DNA of 18,454 bases from Pseudomonadota bacterium (lineage in GTDB: Bacteria > Desulfobacterota > Anaeroferrophillalia > Anaeroferrophillales > Tharpellaceae): assembly GCA_015486445.1 (NCBI GenBank), contig WFRT01000331.1:1-18454 (forward strand), written 5' to 3'. Positions within the stretch are counted from its first letter, which is position 1. The number at the start of each line of letters is the position of its first letter. Shown one piece after another: positions 1-6,391 of the stretch. Below the pieces are notes generated by a model. The model ran no database searches. It was not told the origin of the DNA and worked only from the letters and a program-made list of their open reading frames with translations. A program made the translations under genes and the position numbers.

Positions 1-133
1 GACAATTGCAATGCTTATGGGCTCCCGCTCGCTGGGAAAAACGACGAAATCTTTCCGAAACCGCTCAGAAAAACCACCCCCGCCCCCTCCTCCTCTCCTG
101 AAAGAGGGGAGATAAAATTTAGCTGAATAGTTA
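1..133 (-). mobile_element. MITE-like palindromic element, partial copy cut by the window edge
   Basis: This segment is the reverse complement of 10562-10686. The two differ by three substitutions (near 5, 43 and 115) and one 8-nt insertion in this copy around 91-98. Its inner end is the terminal repeat GCTGAATAGTTA at 122-133, the same sequence that bounds the complete copy. The other end lies left of the window. No protein is encoded, so any movement would depend on a transposase supplied elsewhere. The palindromic TA at the end of the terminal repeat would fit insertion into a TA dinucleotide, but that is inference. Confidence 0.75.
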
Positions 134-244
134 CTTTCCTGTTCTATATTCTGTCCGGGGTCGACCGGGCCGCCGACCCATTTTACGCCAAATTATGAGC
201 TTAAGACTTTCATCCCGCAACCCGCACTCTTTTTCGGCCCGGCA

Positions 245-272
245 ATTGTAAACTAAAAGATGAAGATGTCAA
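245..272 (-). promoter_or_regulatory. sigma70-like promoter reading leftward out of the window
   Basis: On the minus strand a perfect -35 box TTGACA (272-267) is followed after 16 nt by TACAAT (250-245), a 5/6 match to the -10 consensus. The predicted start near 238 would give a transcript running left through the MITE copy at 1-133. No credible ORF begins between here and position 1, so the gene it serves would be outside the window, or the product is a non-coding RNA. The match is good for both boxes, but a sequence match alone does not prove activity. Confidence 0.5.
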
Positions 273-278
273 GAGTCG

Positions 279-312
279 AAAAGAGGTTGTCGGAGATGCC
301 GGTTTCAACCTC
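279..312 (-). terminator. weak intrinsic terminator after the cysteine desulfurase gene
   Basis: Immediately after the stop codon (315-313) the minus strand has a 7-bp perfect stem, GAGGTTG (312-306) with CAACCTC (289-283). The loop is 16 nt and a run of four T (282-279) follows. The large loop and short T run make it a modest terminator. Its position at the end of the sulfur gene run, just before a new leftward promoter, supports the call. Confidence 0.45.
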
Positions 313-1503
313 TCACTCAGGGCTTTGCGGCTTGTACAGGGGGGAAATGCTCCACAGCCGGCGGACCACGGCGCTGAATTTTTCAACCAGCAGGTCAACC
401 TCTTCCAACGTGGACCAGCGCCCCAGGCTGATGCGGACGGCGCCCCGGACCAGGGCCGGGTCAACCCCCATCGCTTCCAGCACCGAGGAACCGCTGTGGG
501 TGCTGGAAGCACAAGCGGATCCGGCGGAAATCGCCACTCCCTCGAGATCGAGGTAGGAAAGCAGGGCCTCGCTGTCGACCCAGGGCACACTCAGGGAGAT
601 CGTGTTGGGCACCCGCAGGCGGCGGTGACCATGAAAAACCAGCCGCCGCTCGAGGGCCTGGTCAAGCTTCTGCTCCAGGGCGTCGCGCAACCCGGCAATC
701 TTTTTCTGTTCCTCGCCGTATTCCTCGCTCAGGATTTCGCAGGCCCGACCGAGAGCGGCGATCCCCGGCAGGTTCTCGGTTCCGGCCCGCAAACCGGATT
801 CCTGCCCTCCGCCGTGGACCAGGGGATCGAGCTCAAGACCCCGGCGAATCCATAACGCCCCGACTCCCTTGGGGGCGTAAACCTTGTGACCGGAAAGTGA
901 CAGCATGTCGACTCCCAGTCGGCGGACGTCGATCTCTATCTTTCCCAGGGCCTGAACCGCGTCGGTATGGAGAAGAACGTTCTTCTTCCGGGTGATTTCG
1001 GCAATTTCAGCAAGCGGGAAAAGCACGCCGGTTTCATTGTTGGCCAGCATCAATGAAACCAGGACGGTCTGGCCGGTGATCGCCGCGGCCACGGTTTCCG
1101 GCCGCAGGGTGCCGTCGGAAGCTACCGGCAGCCGGGTGACGACCGCGCCCATTTTTTCCAGCCACGCGGCGGTCTCCCGGACCGCCGGGTGCTCAACGGC
1201 GGAGATTACCAGGTGGGGCGGGGTTTTCCGCTGCCGCAACCGGGGCAGGAGCACTCCTTTCAGAGCCAGGTTGTCGGACTCGCTGCCCCCCGCGGTAAAA
1301 TAAATCTCATCGGCCTCGGCCCGTAAAAGCCCGGCCACCTGGCTGCGGGAACGGGCCATGACCGCGGCGGCTTCTCGACCGAAGTCGTGGGAACTCGACG
1401 GGTTGCCGAAACAGTCGCGGGCGACCTCGGCCAACTCCCGGCAGACCTTGGGATCAACCGGGGTGGTGGCGTTGTAGTCAAAATATATTTTTCTCTTTTC
1501 CAT
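313..1503 (-). CDS. Cysteine desulfurase, NifS/IscS family
   Basis: PLP enzyme that removes sulfur from cysteine as a protein-bound persulfide, for Fe-S cluster and thio-cofactor assembly, in the cytoplasm. The protein has 396 residues, normal for the family. The N-terminal YFDYNATTPVDP is the family opening. Visible catalytic elements are H105 (VEHPAV), D181 (HTDAVQA), the PLP lysine K207 in SGHK, and C331 in SAGSAC on the long loop typical of group I (NifS/IscS) enzymes. I chose the ATG at 1503 because the family homology begins there; the frame stays open to 1566 but the extra 21 residues look non-native. The SD is poor: GGGGG lies 16 nt upstream. It follows the Rrf2 gene by 135 nt containing two hairpins, so it may be translated or transcribed separately. 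IscS, NifS or a specialised paralogue cannot be told apart here. Confidence 0.93.
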   Translation of the reverse strand: MEKRKIYFDYNATTPVDPKVCRELAEVARDCFGNPSSSHDFGREAAAVMARSRSQVAGLLRAEADEIYFTAGGSESDNLALKGVLLPRLRQRKTPPHLVISAVEHPAVRETAAWLEKMGAVVTRLPVASDGTLRPETVAAAITGQTVLVSLMLANNETGVLFPLAEIAEITRKKNVLLHTDAVQALGKIEIDVRRLGVDMLSLSGHKVYAPKGVGALWIRRGLELDPLVHGGGQESGLRAGTENLPGIAALGRACEILSEEYGEEQKKIAGLRDALEQKLDQALERRLVFHGHRRLRVPNTISLSVPWVDSEALLSYLDLEGVAISAGSACASSTHSGSSVLEAMGVDPALVRGAVRISLGRWSTLEEVDLLVEKFSAVVRRLWSISPLYKPQSPE

Positions 1504-1537
1504 CTTGCCGTAACTTTCACCCCCGGGCCAAAGTAAA

Positions 1538-1556
1538 AGCCGGCCTATAGCCGGCT
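1538..1556 (-). promoter_or_regulatory. Hairpin with short T run before the cysteine desulfurase start; candidate attenuator
   Basis: The arms AGCCGGC (1538-1544) and GCCGGCT (1550-1556) form a 7-bp GC-rich stem with a 5-nt loop. On the minus strand the stem is followed directly by TTTT, then ACTTT. It sits about 35 nt upstream of the desulfurase ATG and inside what otherwise looks like one operon. It could terminate part of the upstream transcript or act as an attenuator; it could also be a neutral GC-rich palindrome. Confidence 0.4.
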
Positions 1557-1606
1557 CTCCAGGCATTCCTGAACGCCCCGGGCTGAATTTTTGAAATTGA
1601 ACCGGT

Positions 1607-1625
1607 TCCCGGCCGGCGGCCGGGA
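1607..1625 (-). repeat. Strong GC-rich hairpin after the Rrf2 gene
   Basis: TCCCGGCC (1607-1614) and GGCCGGGA (1618-1625) make an 8-bp perfect stem with a 3-nt loop, 14 nt beyond the Rrf2 stop codon. No T run follows in either direction, so it is not a classical terminator. A role in mRNA stability or processing between the two cistrons is possible. Confidence 0.45.
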
Positions 1626-1638
1626 GTGACCCGAACGG

Positions 1639-2079
1639 CTAATTCTTTTTCCCTTCGAGAAGATCGGCCAGGGTGATGGAGTGCAGATAGGAGACAATGA
1701 TTTTGTCCAGTTCTTCCCACATCGGCCGGGTGGCGCAACAGGCGATGTTAACCTCTCCCGGCACGCAGGCGGACTGGTCGAAGTTTTCGCAATTTTTGCA
1801 GTCCACCGGGTTGATCGACTCCTTGACCACGACCATGATCTCGTCTAAGCGGATATCGGCGGGATCGCGGGCAAAACGATAGCCGCCGCCGGGCCCCCGC
1901 ACGCTTTCCACCAGGCCGGAACGGCGCAGGTGAACAAAAAGCTGTTCCAGATAGCTGACCGAAAGGCCTTCAACCTTGCTGATCTCCTTGAGAGAGACCG
2001 GCCCCTCCTGGTTCTTGGCCAGGATTCCGAGGGAAACCATGGCCCGCACCGAATAACGGCCCTTAGTAGAAAGTTTCAA
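1639..2079 (-). CDS. Rrf2-family transcriptional regulator with a C-terminal cysteine cluster
   Basis: Winged-helix DNA-binding protein of the Rrf2 group (IscR, CymR, NsrR, RsrR), 146 residues. The opening KLSTKGRYSVRAM is the family hallmark, and RGPGGGYRFAR at about 61-71 is the wing. Cysteines fall at 94, 97, 105, 114 and 115, where family members hold an Fe-S cluster, so Fe-S or redox sensing is likely. The start is TTG at 2079-2077: family homology begins there and GGAGG lies 7 nt upstream. The frame remains open to 2232, but that part is in the shadow of the preceding gene. The TTG overlaps the TGA of the NIL-ferredoxin gene (TTGA), which suggests translational coupling. By position it may regulate this sulfur cassette in response to cysteine, sulfide or Fe-S status; that is inference. 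Confidence 0.92.
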   Translation of the reverse strand: MKLSTKGRYSVRAMVSLGILAKNQEGPVSLKEISKVEGLSVSYLEQLFVHLRRSGLVESVRGPGGGYRFARDPADIRLDEIMVVVKESINPVDCKNCENFDQSACVPGEVNIACCATRPMWEELDKIIVSYLHSITLADLLEGKKN

Positions 2080-2480
2080 AAGTTCACCTCCATCGCCCGG
2101 GGTGGGCAGACATTGACGCAGAGCCCGCAGGCACTGCACTTTTCCGGGGTAAAAAGAACCGCCATAGAAGGTCTTTCGATGTGCAGGGCACCGGTCGGGC
2201 AGATGGCCGTACAGGCCCCACAGCTGGTACAAATATCCTCGTTGCGGTGCACGCTCTGGCGAATCGGCTCAGCCCTGACCCCGCCTTTTTTCAAAAAGCT
2301 CAGGCCCTTGTCAAGCAGCTTTTCATCGCCTTCCAGCTCCAGAACGAGGTAGCTTTCCTTGCGTGGCAGAATCACCGCCCTGAGAATATTGACCACCAGG
2401 TCGAAATTCTTGATGAGGTTATAGACGATTGGTTTATCGTAGTTGTTCTGGTTGAAATGCAGAACATAAATTCTTTTCAT
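2076..2480 (-). CDS. NIL-domain ferredoxin (2x[4Fe-4S]), homocysteine biosynthesis type
   Basis: Small iron-sulfur protein of 134 residues. Residues 1-75 resemble the NIL domain, the small ligand-binding fold found at the end of methionine ABC ATPases. Residues 80-134 hold two ferredoxin motifs, with cysteines 84/87/90/94 and 115/118/121/125 (CxxCxxCxxxCP each time). The same architecture (Methanosarcina MA1822 and its sulfate-reducer homologues) has been genetically linked to direct homocysteine formation from aspartate semialdehyde and sulfide, together with a COG1900/DUF39 protein. It probably supplies electrons or binds a sulfur or amino-acid intermediate. I chose the second of two adjacent ATGs (2480) because AGG lies 8 nt upstream of it. 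The UPF0280 gene ends 65 nt upstream and the Rrf2 gene overlaps its stop. The COG1900 partner is not in this window. Confidence 0.9.
   Translation of the reverse strand: MKRIYVLHFNQNNYDKPIVYNLIKNFDLVVNILRAVILPRKESYLVLELEGDEKLLDKGLSFLKKGGVRAEPIRQSVHRNEDICTSCGACTAICPTGALHIERPSMAVLFTPEKCSACGLCVNVCPPRAMEVNF
2085..2091 (-). promoter_or_regulatory. Ribosome binding site that fixes the TTG start of the Rrf2 gene
   Basis: GGAGGTG on the minus strand, inside the last codons of the NIL-ferredoxin gene. Seven nucleotides separate GGAGG from the TTG at 2079. It supports TTG over the upstream in-frame starts, which lack both an SD and family similarity. Confidence 0.75.
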
Positions 2481-2545
2481 CATTGCTACCTGGAAAACGA
2501 TCCCTTCCGCTGGTATTGAACCGTCCGGGTTCAAGCCGGCGGCAT

Positions 2546-3313
2546 TCAGGACAGATCAATCAATTCAAGTTCGCCGGCGGCGGCCAGGCGGTCGCCGTAA
2601 ACGGCCACCGCGCCACTGACTCCCGGCAGTTCAAGGGCTTTTTTTACCACCCCGGCAAGGTCTTTGCGGCCCCGGACCAGGTTGCCCATCGCCGTGGCCG
2701 CGGCATCGGCCAGGGCGGCGTTGGCGGCCACGATGGTGACGGCATCGGCCGAACCCCGGCTCAGCGAGTGGCCGATACGGCCGGAAGAAGTGCAGACCCC
2801 GCAGGTTATGGGCTCGGCGCTTTGCAATTCGATTCCCAAGCGCCCGCTGAGCGGTGAGTCGCCGGCAAAAACCGCCAGGCGCCAACGGCGGCGGCCGGCC
2901 AGGAAAATATCGCCACCGTTTTCAACCACCACCCAGTCCGCCCGCTTCATCAGGTCCCGGCCCAGGGCTTCGGCCACGGCCCCGGCCACGGCGGCCATGG
3001 GACCGACCCCGGCCACCGCCGCCGCACTCATCATCTCGCGGGCCAGGGGCGGGGCCAGGGGATAGGCCGCGACCGGCACCGGAACCAGGCTGCCGCCCCA
3101 CTCCGGGCAGCGCTCGAGAAAATCTTCCAGCCCCCGGCGCAGCCGCAGCAGGCTTTCGTAAGCCTGCTCCCGGAGGCCGGGATGGGAGGAGTTGACCCAG
3201 AGATCACTTTCAGCGATACCGACTTCGAAAGCAAATCCCGGAACTGAAGGCAGACCGCGGTAGCTCCGTTTTCGACAGTGCCGCGAAAACCGCCCTCCCC
3301 CGCCTTCTGACAT
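2546..3313 (-). CDS. UPF0280 (COG2122) ApbE-like protein, probable sulfide assimilation factor
   Basis: Cytoplasmic protein of 255 residues, the normal length for UPF0280, a family distantly related to the FAD:protein FMN transferase ApbE. Recognised by the N-terminal RSYR...GFAFEVGIAESDLWV, the DWVVVENGGDIFLAG segment at about residues 125-140, and the GVCTSSGRIGHSLSRGSADAV segment at about 172-192. The Methanosarcina member (MA1715) was reported to aid sulfide assimilation, and the homologue in Desulfovibrio sits with a NIL-ferredoxin and is needed for homocysteine synthesis; this is recalled knowledge. The biochemical activity remains unsettled. The ATG at 3313 is used; AAGG lies about 10 nt upstream. 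It opens the four-gene sulfur run and is followed by the NIL-ferredoxin gene. Confidence 0.88.
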   Translation of the reverse strand: MSEGGGGRFSRHCRKRSYRGLPSVPGFAFEVGIAESDLWVNSSHPGLREQAYESLLRLRRGLEDFLERCPEWGGSLVPVPVAAYPLAPPLAREMMSAAAVAGVGPMAAVAGAVAEALGRDLMKRADWVVVENGGDIFLAGRRRWRLAVFAGDSPLSGRLGIELQSAEPITCGVCTSSGRIGHSLSRGSADAVTIVAANAALADAAATAMGNLVRGRKDLAGVVKKALELPGVSGAVAVYGDRLAAAGELELIDLS

Positions 3314-3389
3314 AACCCAATAACCTTGTCAAGTATAATGTTTTTTAACCGCGGGAAAACCTGGGAAAAGGCCCGTTGTCGATCTTGCG

Positions 3390-3773
3390 TTAAGGAACAT
3401 CCATCCGGGTCAGGCGGGTGGCATAACGTTTCAAACGCCCTAAGGCATCACGAACCCCGGTACGTTCGAGATCGGTGTCGATAGCCACCAGGGTGTCACT
3501 GCCCTGCTTGGCGACCAGCAAAATTACATCATCCAGACGGGTTGAGGGCTCCCCCTCGATTGCAACCCCCTGCGCCAGTGCCAGGTTCAGACAATCTTCA
3601 GGATATTCGGCATGGAGCATCATCGCTCTTTCCACCAGGCTCAAAACTTCGCGCCCGTCGCCGCCGAAGATAAACACCGAGCCCACCTTGTTGGGATCAT
3701 CGGAAAAAATTCCCCGGTTGCAGCAGACCGCGATCTCGGCCTCCCATTGCCTGCCGTCAGTTTCAACTTTCAA
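3390..3773 (-). CDS. Uncharacterised 127-residue protein
   Basis: I do not recognise a family. The sequence looks like a soluble alpha/beta protein with no membrane segment or signal peptide. A short N-terminal strand region (WEAEIAV) is followed by a CC pair at 17-18, a glycine stretch FGGDGRE at about 36-42, and a basic C-terminal helix (LGRLKRYATRL). The start is TTG at 3773-3771, supported by GGAGG (3783-3779) five nucleotides upstream. It follows the DUF805 gene by 39 nt, so the two are probably co-transcribed. The next gene is 76 nt downstream behind an AT-rich gap. The clear SD and codon use like the neighbours favour a real gene. Confidence 0.7.
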   Translation of the reverse strand: MKVETDGRQWEAEIAVCCNRGIFSDDPNKVGSVFIFGGDGREVLSLVERAMMLHAEYPEDCLNLALAQGVAIEGEPSTRLDDVILLVAKQGSDTLVAIDTDLERTGVRDALGRLKRYATRLTRMDVP

Positions 3774-3778
3774 TCTTT

Positions 3779-3783
3779 CCTCC
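3779..3783 (-). promoter_or_regulatory. Ribosome binding site for the TTG start of the 127-residue protein
   Basis: GGAGG on the minus strand, five nucleotides from the TTG codon at 3773. No ATG or GTG with a comparable SD exists nearby in this frame, so this site decides the start. Confidence 0.65.
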
Positions 3784-3812
3784 GGTTTCCGGTCCGTGGA
3801 CCATTGCTGAAA

Positions 3813-4172
3813 TCAATCTTCCAGAACTTCGTATTCAACAATTTCGAATTTGGGGTTGGGGCCATACTGGTTCTCACCCGGATAGCTGTCCTGAATGAAG
3901 AAATAGATCAGGACCAGGGCTCCCAGGAAAGGGATCAGGCCGACCAGCAGCCACCAGCCGCTGCGACCGGTATCATGCAGCCGGCGAACCGAGACCGCAA
4001 GGCTGGGGATAAACATGACCAGAGCGTAAAGGCTCTCCAGGGTGCCGAAACTGAGAGCGGCCAGGACCACGGAAATAATCATGTTGACCAGGGTAAACAT
4101 CCAGTATTCCCGGCGCCGCGACCGGCCTTCGAAAACGGCATAACTTTTGAGGGCTTTAAGATACCACTCCAC
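3813..4172 (-). CDS. DUF805 family inner-membrane protein
   Basis: Small integral membrane protein of 119 residues. The diagnostic DUF805 features are the N-terminal F.GRSRRREYWMF segment at about 14-26 and RRLHDTGRSGWW at 63-74. Three hydrophobic segments are visible at about 25-43, 49-62 and 72-94, followed by an acidic tail ending EYEVLED. The family has no established function. The start is GTG at 4172-4170 with GGAGGT eight nucleotides upstream, a strong SD. A 100-bp palindromic repeat lies just upstream of it, between this gene and the endonuclease IV gene. Confidence 0.9.
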   Translation of the reverse strand: MEWYLKALKSYAVFEGRSRRREYWMFTLVNMIISVVLAALSFGTLESLYALVMFIPSLAVSVRRLHDTGRSGWWLLVGLIPFLGALVLIYFFIQDSYPGENQYGPNPKFEIVEYEVLED

Positions 4173-4195
4173 GATAATAACCTCCGATAAAAGTT

Positions 4196-4295
4196 GATGG
4201 CGTCGTAAAAACTCTTCATCTGCTGCGTTCCCTTCGCCGTGAGCGCAGCGAGGAAGTGCCCTTGGGGTGCATCTGAAGCTTTTTACTTAGCCATC
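4196..4295. repeat. 100-bp palindromic intergenic repeat
   Basis: Nested inverted repeats: GATGGC (4196-4201) with GCCATC (4290-4295), GTAAAAA (4205-4211) with TTTTTAC (4280-4286), and TTCATCTGC (4215-4223) with GCATCTGAA (4269-4277, one mismatch). A further TTTTTACGA at 4308-4316 also pairs with TCGTAAAAA at 4203-4211. The centre has CTGCG and CGCAG arms. The whole can fold as a long hairpin in DNA or RNA. Similar GTCGTAAAAA-bounded palindromes are, from memory, common between genes in Desulfobacterota; I could not check this. It sits between nfo and the DUF805 gene. Confidence 0.65.
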
Positions 4296-4361
4296 GAATA
4301 TTTTGACTTTTTACGAGTTTGTCAAAGTTAAAAGACAATCCTTCATACAGCCGGAAGAAGT

Positions 4362-5210
4362 TCAACTCGTCCCGGCGAAACTATAGAGCAGTTTTATCTC
4401 TTCCGCCCAGAGACTGTCGTCGATGGTTTCCAGGATCAGCGGGATACCGTCAAAACGCTGATCCTCCATCAGGAGCCGGAAAGGTTCAATGCCCAGGTTG
4501 CCGCGGCCGATGCTGTGATGCCGGTCGACCCGGCTGGCAAATTCGCTCTTGGCGTCGTTGATATGCATTCCTTTAAGCCGGGCGAGACCGACCACCTTGT
4601 CAAATTCAGCAAAGGTCGCGGCCAGGGTTTCCGGGGTCCGCAGGTCGTAACCGGCGGCAAAAAGGTGACAGGTGTCGAGACAGACCCCGACCCGGGCGGA
4701 ATCTTCAACCAGATCGATAATGGTTCTCAAGTGTTCAAAACGGTGCCCGAGATTGGTGCCCTGGCCGGCCGTGTTTTCGATTACCGCGATAACCCCGCGG
4801 GTCTCCTCGAGAGCCATGTTGACGGCTTCGGCAACCTTTTTCAGACCGTCTTCATCGCTGATCTTTTTCAGGGTGCTGCCGGGATGAAAATTGAGCATTT
4901 TCAGTCCCAGATGTTCGCAGCGGACAAATTCGTCAACCAAAGCCAGGGCCGATTTTCGCCACTTCTCGGCCTCGGGGTGGGCCGGATTGATCAGGTAGCT
5001 GTCATGCGGCAAAACCTGGTCCGGGGAAAAACCGCACTCCTTGAGATTGCGGCGAAAGGCCGTGATCTCGTCTTCGGCCAGGGCCCGGGCCCGCCACTGG
5101 CGCTGGTTCTTGGTAAACAGGGCAAAGGCCCGGGCCCCGATCTCCCGGGCCCGCAGCGGGGCCCGGGAGACCCCGCCGGCAATACTGACATGCGCTCCGA
5201 TATATTTCAT
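4362..5210 (-). CDS. nfo: Endonuclease IV (AP endonuclease)
   Basis: Zinc-dependent endonuclease that cuts DNA 5' of abasic sites in base-excision repair; 282 residues, the normal length. All nine ligands of the trinuclear zinc centre are present and fall at the same numbers as in E. coli Nfo: H69, H109, E145, D179, H182, H216, D229, H231 and E261. The surrounding motifs NFHPGS, IENTAGQG, CLDTCH and KGMHINDAK match the family signatures. The ATG at 5210 begins the expected MKYIGAHVSIAGG. Its start is only 5 nt from the rtcB stop, so it is probably translated from the same message as RtcB and the radical SAM protein. Confidence 0.97.
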   Translation of the reverse strand: MKYIGAHVSIAGGVSRAPLRAREIGARAFALFTKNQRQWRARALAEDEITAFRRNLKECGFSPDQVLPHDSYLINPAHPEAEKWRKSALALVDEFVRCEHLGLKMLNFHPGSTLKKISDEDGLKKVAEAVNMALEETRGVIAVIENTAGQGTNLGHRFEHLRTIIDLVEDSARVGVCLDTCHLFAAGYDLRTPETLAATFAEFDKVVGLARLKGMHINDAKSEFASRVDRHHSIGRGNLGIEPFRLLMEDQRFDGIPLILETIDDSLWAEEIKLLYSFAGTS

Positions 5211-5215
5211 TCCAG

Positions 5216-6391
5216 TTATCCCTTGATAACGGCCAGCGGCCGCAGTACGGTTTCAACCTCGACCAGGTCGCGCTGATTCTCCATTACCCGTTCGATATCC
5301 TTGTAGGCGCCGGCGGCCTCATCGAGGTCCCCGACCCGGTAAAGGGAGTGCAGAATACCCTGCTTTTCAAGCCGGCGGCGCTCGGTCTCAAGATCGAGTC
5401 GGCGCCGGGCCTGTTTGCGTCCCAGCCGCCGGCCGGCGCCATGGGCGCAGGAGAAAAAACTTTCCGGGTTGCCGAGACCGCGAACGATGTAACTTGGCGT
5501 CCCCTGGGAACCGGGAACGATCCCGGTCTCGCCGGCCCGGGCCCGGGTGGCGCCTTTGCGATGCACCACCACCCGGCGGCCGAAGTGGGTCTCCAGGGCG
5601 GCGTAATTATGGGCGATGTCAAGCGGTACGGCAAAACCGGCAGCGGGGATGACATTGGCCACGGCTTCACGCACTCGAGCCATCATCAGCAGGCGATTGG
5701 CGGCGGCAAACTTGACGCAGAAAGTCATGGCGGCAAAATATTTGCGGCCCAAATCGCTGTCGAGAGGTAGAAAAGCCAGTTCCCGGGCCGCGGCGGGAAC
5801 CTCTCCCCGGCGCCGGTTCAACTCCAGGGCCCGGCGATTGTAGTAATCGGCCACCTTGAACCCCAGGTTGCGGCTGCCGGAATGCAGCATCAGCCAGACA
5901 AAGCCGTCGCTGCCCTGCTGGATTTCGATAAAGTGGTTGCCGCCGCCCAGGGTGCCAAGCTGGGTCAGGGCATTGTTGTACTCCCGGTTGACAACCGGGA
6001 GATCCTTCTTTTTGAAACCGTCCGGCAAAGGCGGCATCAGGCTTTTATCCTGGCGCCGCTGGTGATGCTTAAAGCCCACCGGAACCAGGGTACGGACCTG
6101 TTTGACAATCTCTTGCAGCCGGTCGGTGGCAATCGCCTTGAGGGTCGTGCGGACCGCGCACATCCCGCAGCCGATGTCAACCCCCACGGCGTTGGGAATC
6201 ACCACCGCGTCGGTGGCGATCACCCCGCCGATCGGCATGCCGTACCCCAGGTGGGCGTCCGGCATCACCGCTACATGGGAGACGATAAACGGCAGATTGG
6301 CCAGGTTGACCGCCTGAGCCAGGGCCTGGGATTCGATATCGTCGAGCCACAGTTTGATCGGCCGGCGGCCGCTGTCGACAACCTTTTTCAT
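5216..6391 (-). CDS. rtcB: RtcB-family RNA ligase
   Basis: RNA ligase joining 2',3'-cyclic phosphate or 3'-phosphate ends to 5'-OH ends, using GTP and manganese; role in RNA repair after endonuclease damage. The protein has 391 residues, close to E. coli RtcB. Metal and guanylate residues are visible: D72 and C75 in VGVDIGCGM, N152 and H153 in GGGNHFIE, H170 in HSGSR, H261 in DIAHNYAALE, and the guanylylated histidine H317 in CAHGAGR. The ATG at 6391 overlaps the stop of the radical SAM gene by one base (ATGA), implying coupled translation. No rtcA or rtcR is present here, so the usual RtcR/sigma54 control is not visible. Whether this paralogue acts on tRNA, rRNA or other ends is unknown. Confidence 0.95.
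   Translation of the reverse strand: MKKVVDSGRRPIKLWLDDIESQALAQAVNLANLPFIVSHVAVMPDAHLGYGMPIGGVIATDAVVIPNAVGVDIGCGMCAVRTTLKAIATDRLQEIVKQVRTLVPVGFKHHQRRQDKSLMPPLPDGFKKKDLPVVNREYNNALTQLGTLGGGNHFIEIQQGSDGFVWLMLHSGSRNLGFKVADYYNRRALELNRRRGEVPAAARELAFLPLDSDLGRKYFAAMTFCVKFAAANRLLMMARVREAVANVIPAAGFAVPLDIAHNYAALETHFGRRVVVHRKGATRARAGETGIVPGSQGTPSYIVRGLGNPESFFSCAHGAGRRLGRKQARRRLDLETERRRLEKQGILHSLYRVGDLDEAAGAYKDIERVMENQRDLVEVETVLRPLAVIKG

Noticed and set aside
210..590. 126-codon frame near the left end
   Set aside because: It overlaps the cysteine desulfurase 3' end in another frame and has a composition typical of a shadow frame.
4515..5276. 253-codon open frame antisense to nfo
   Set aside because: nfo is certain, with all nine zinc ligands. 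This frame is its mirror, with low-complexity Gly/Pro/Arg composition.
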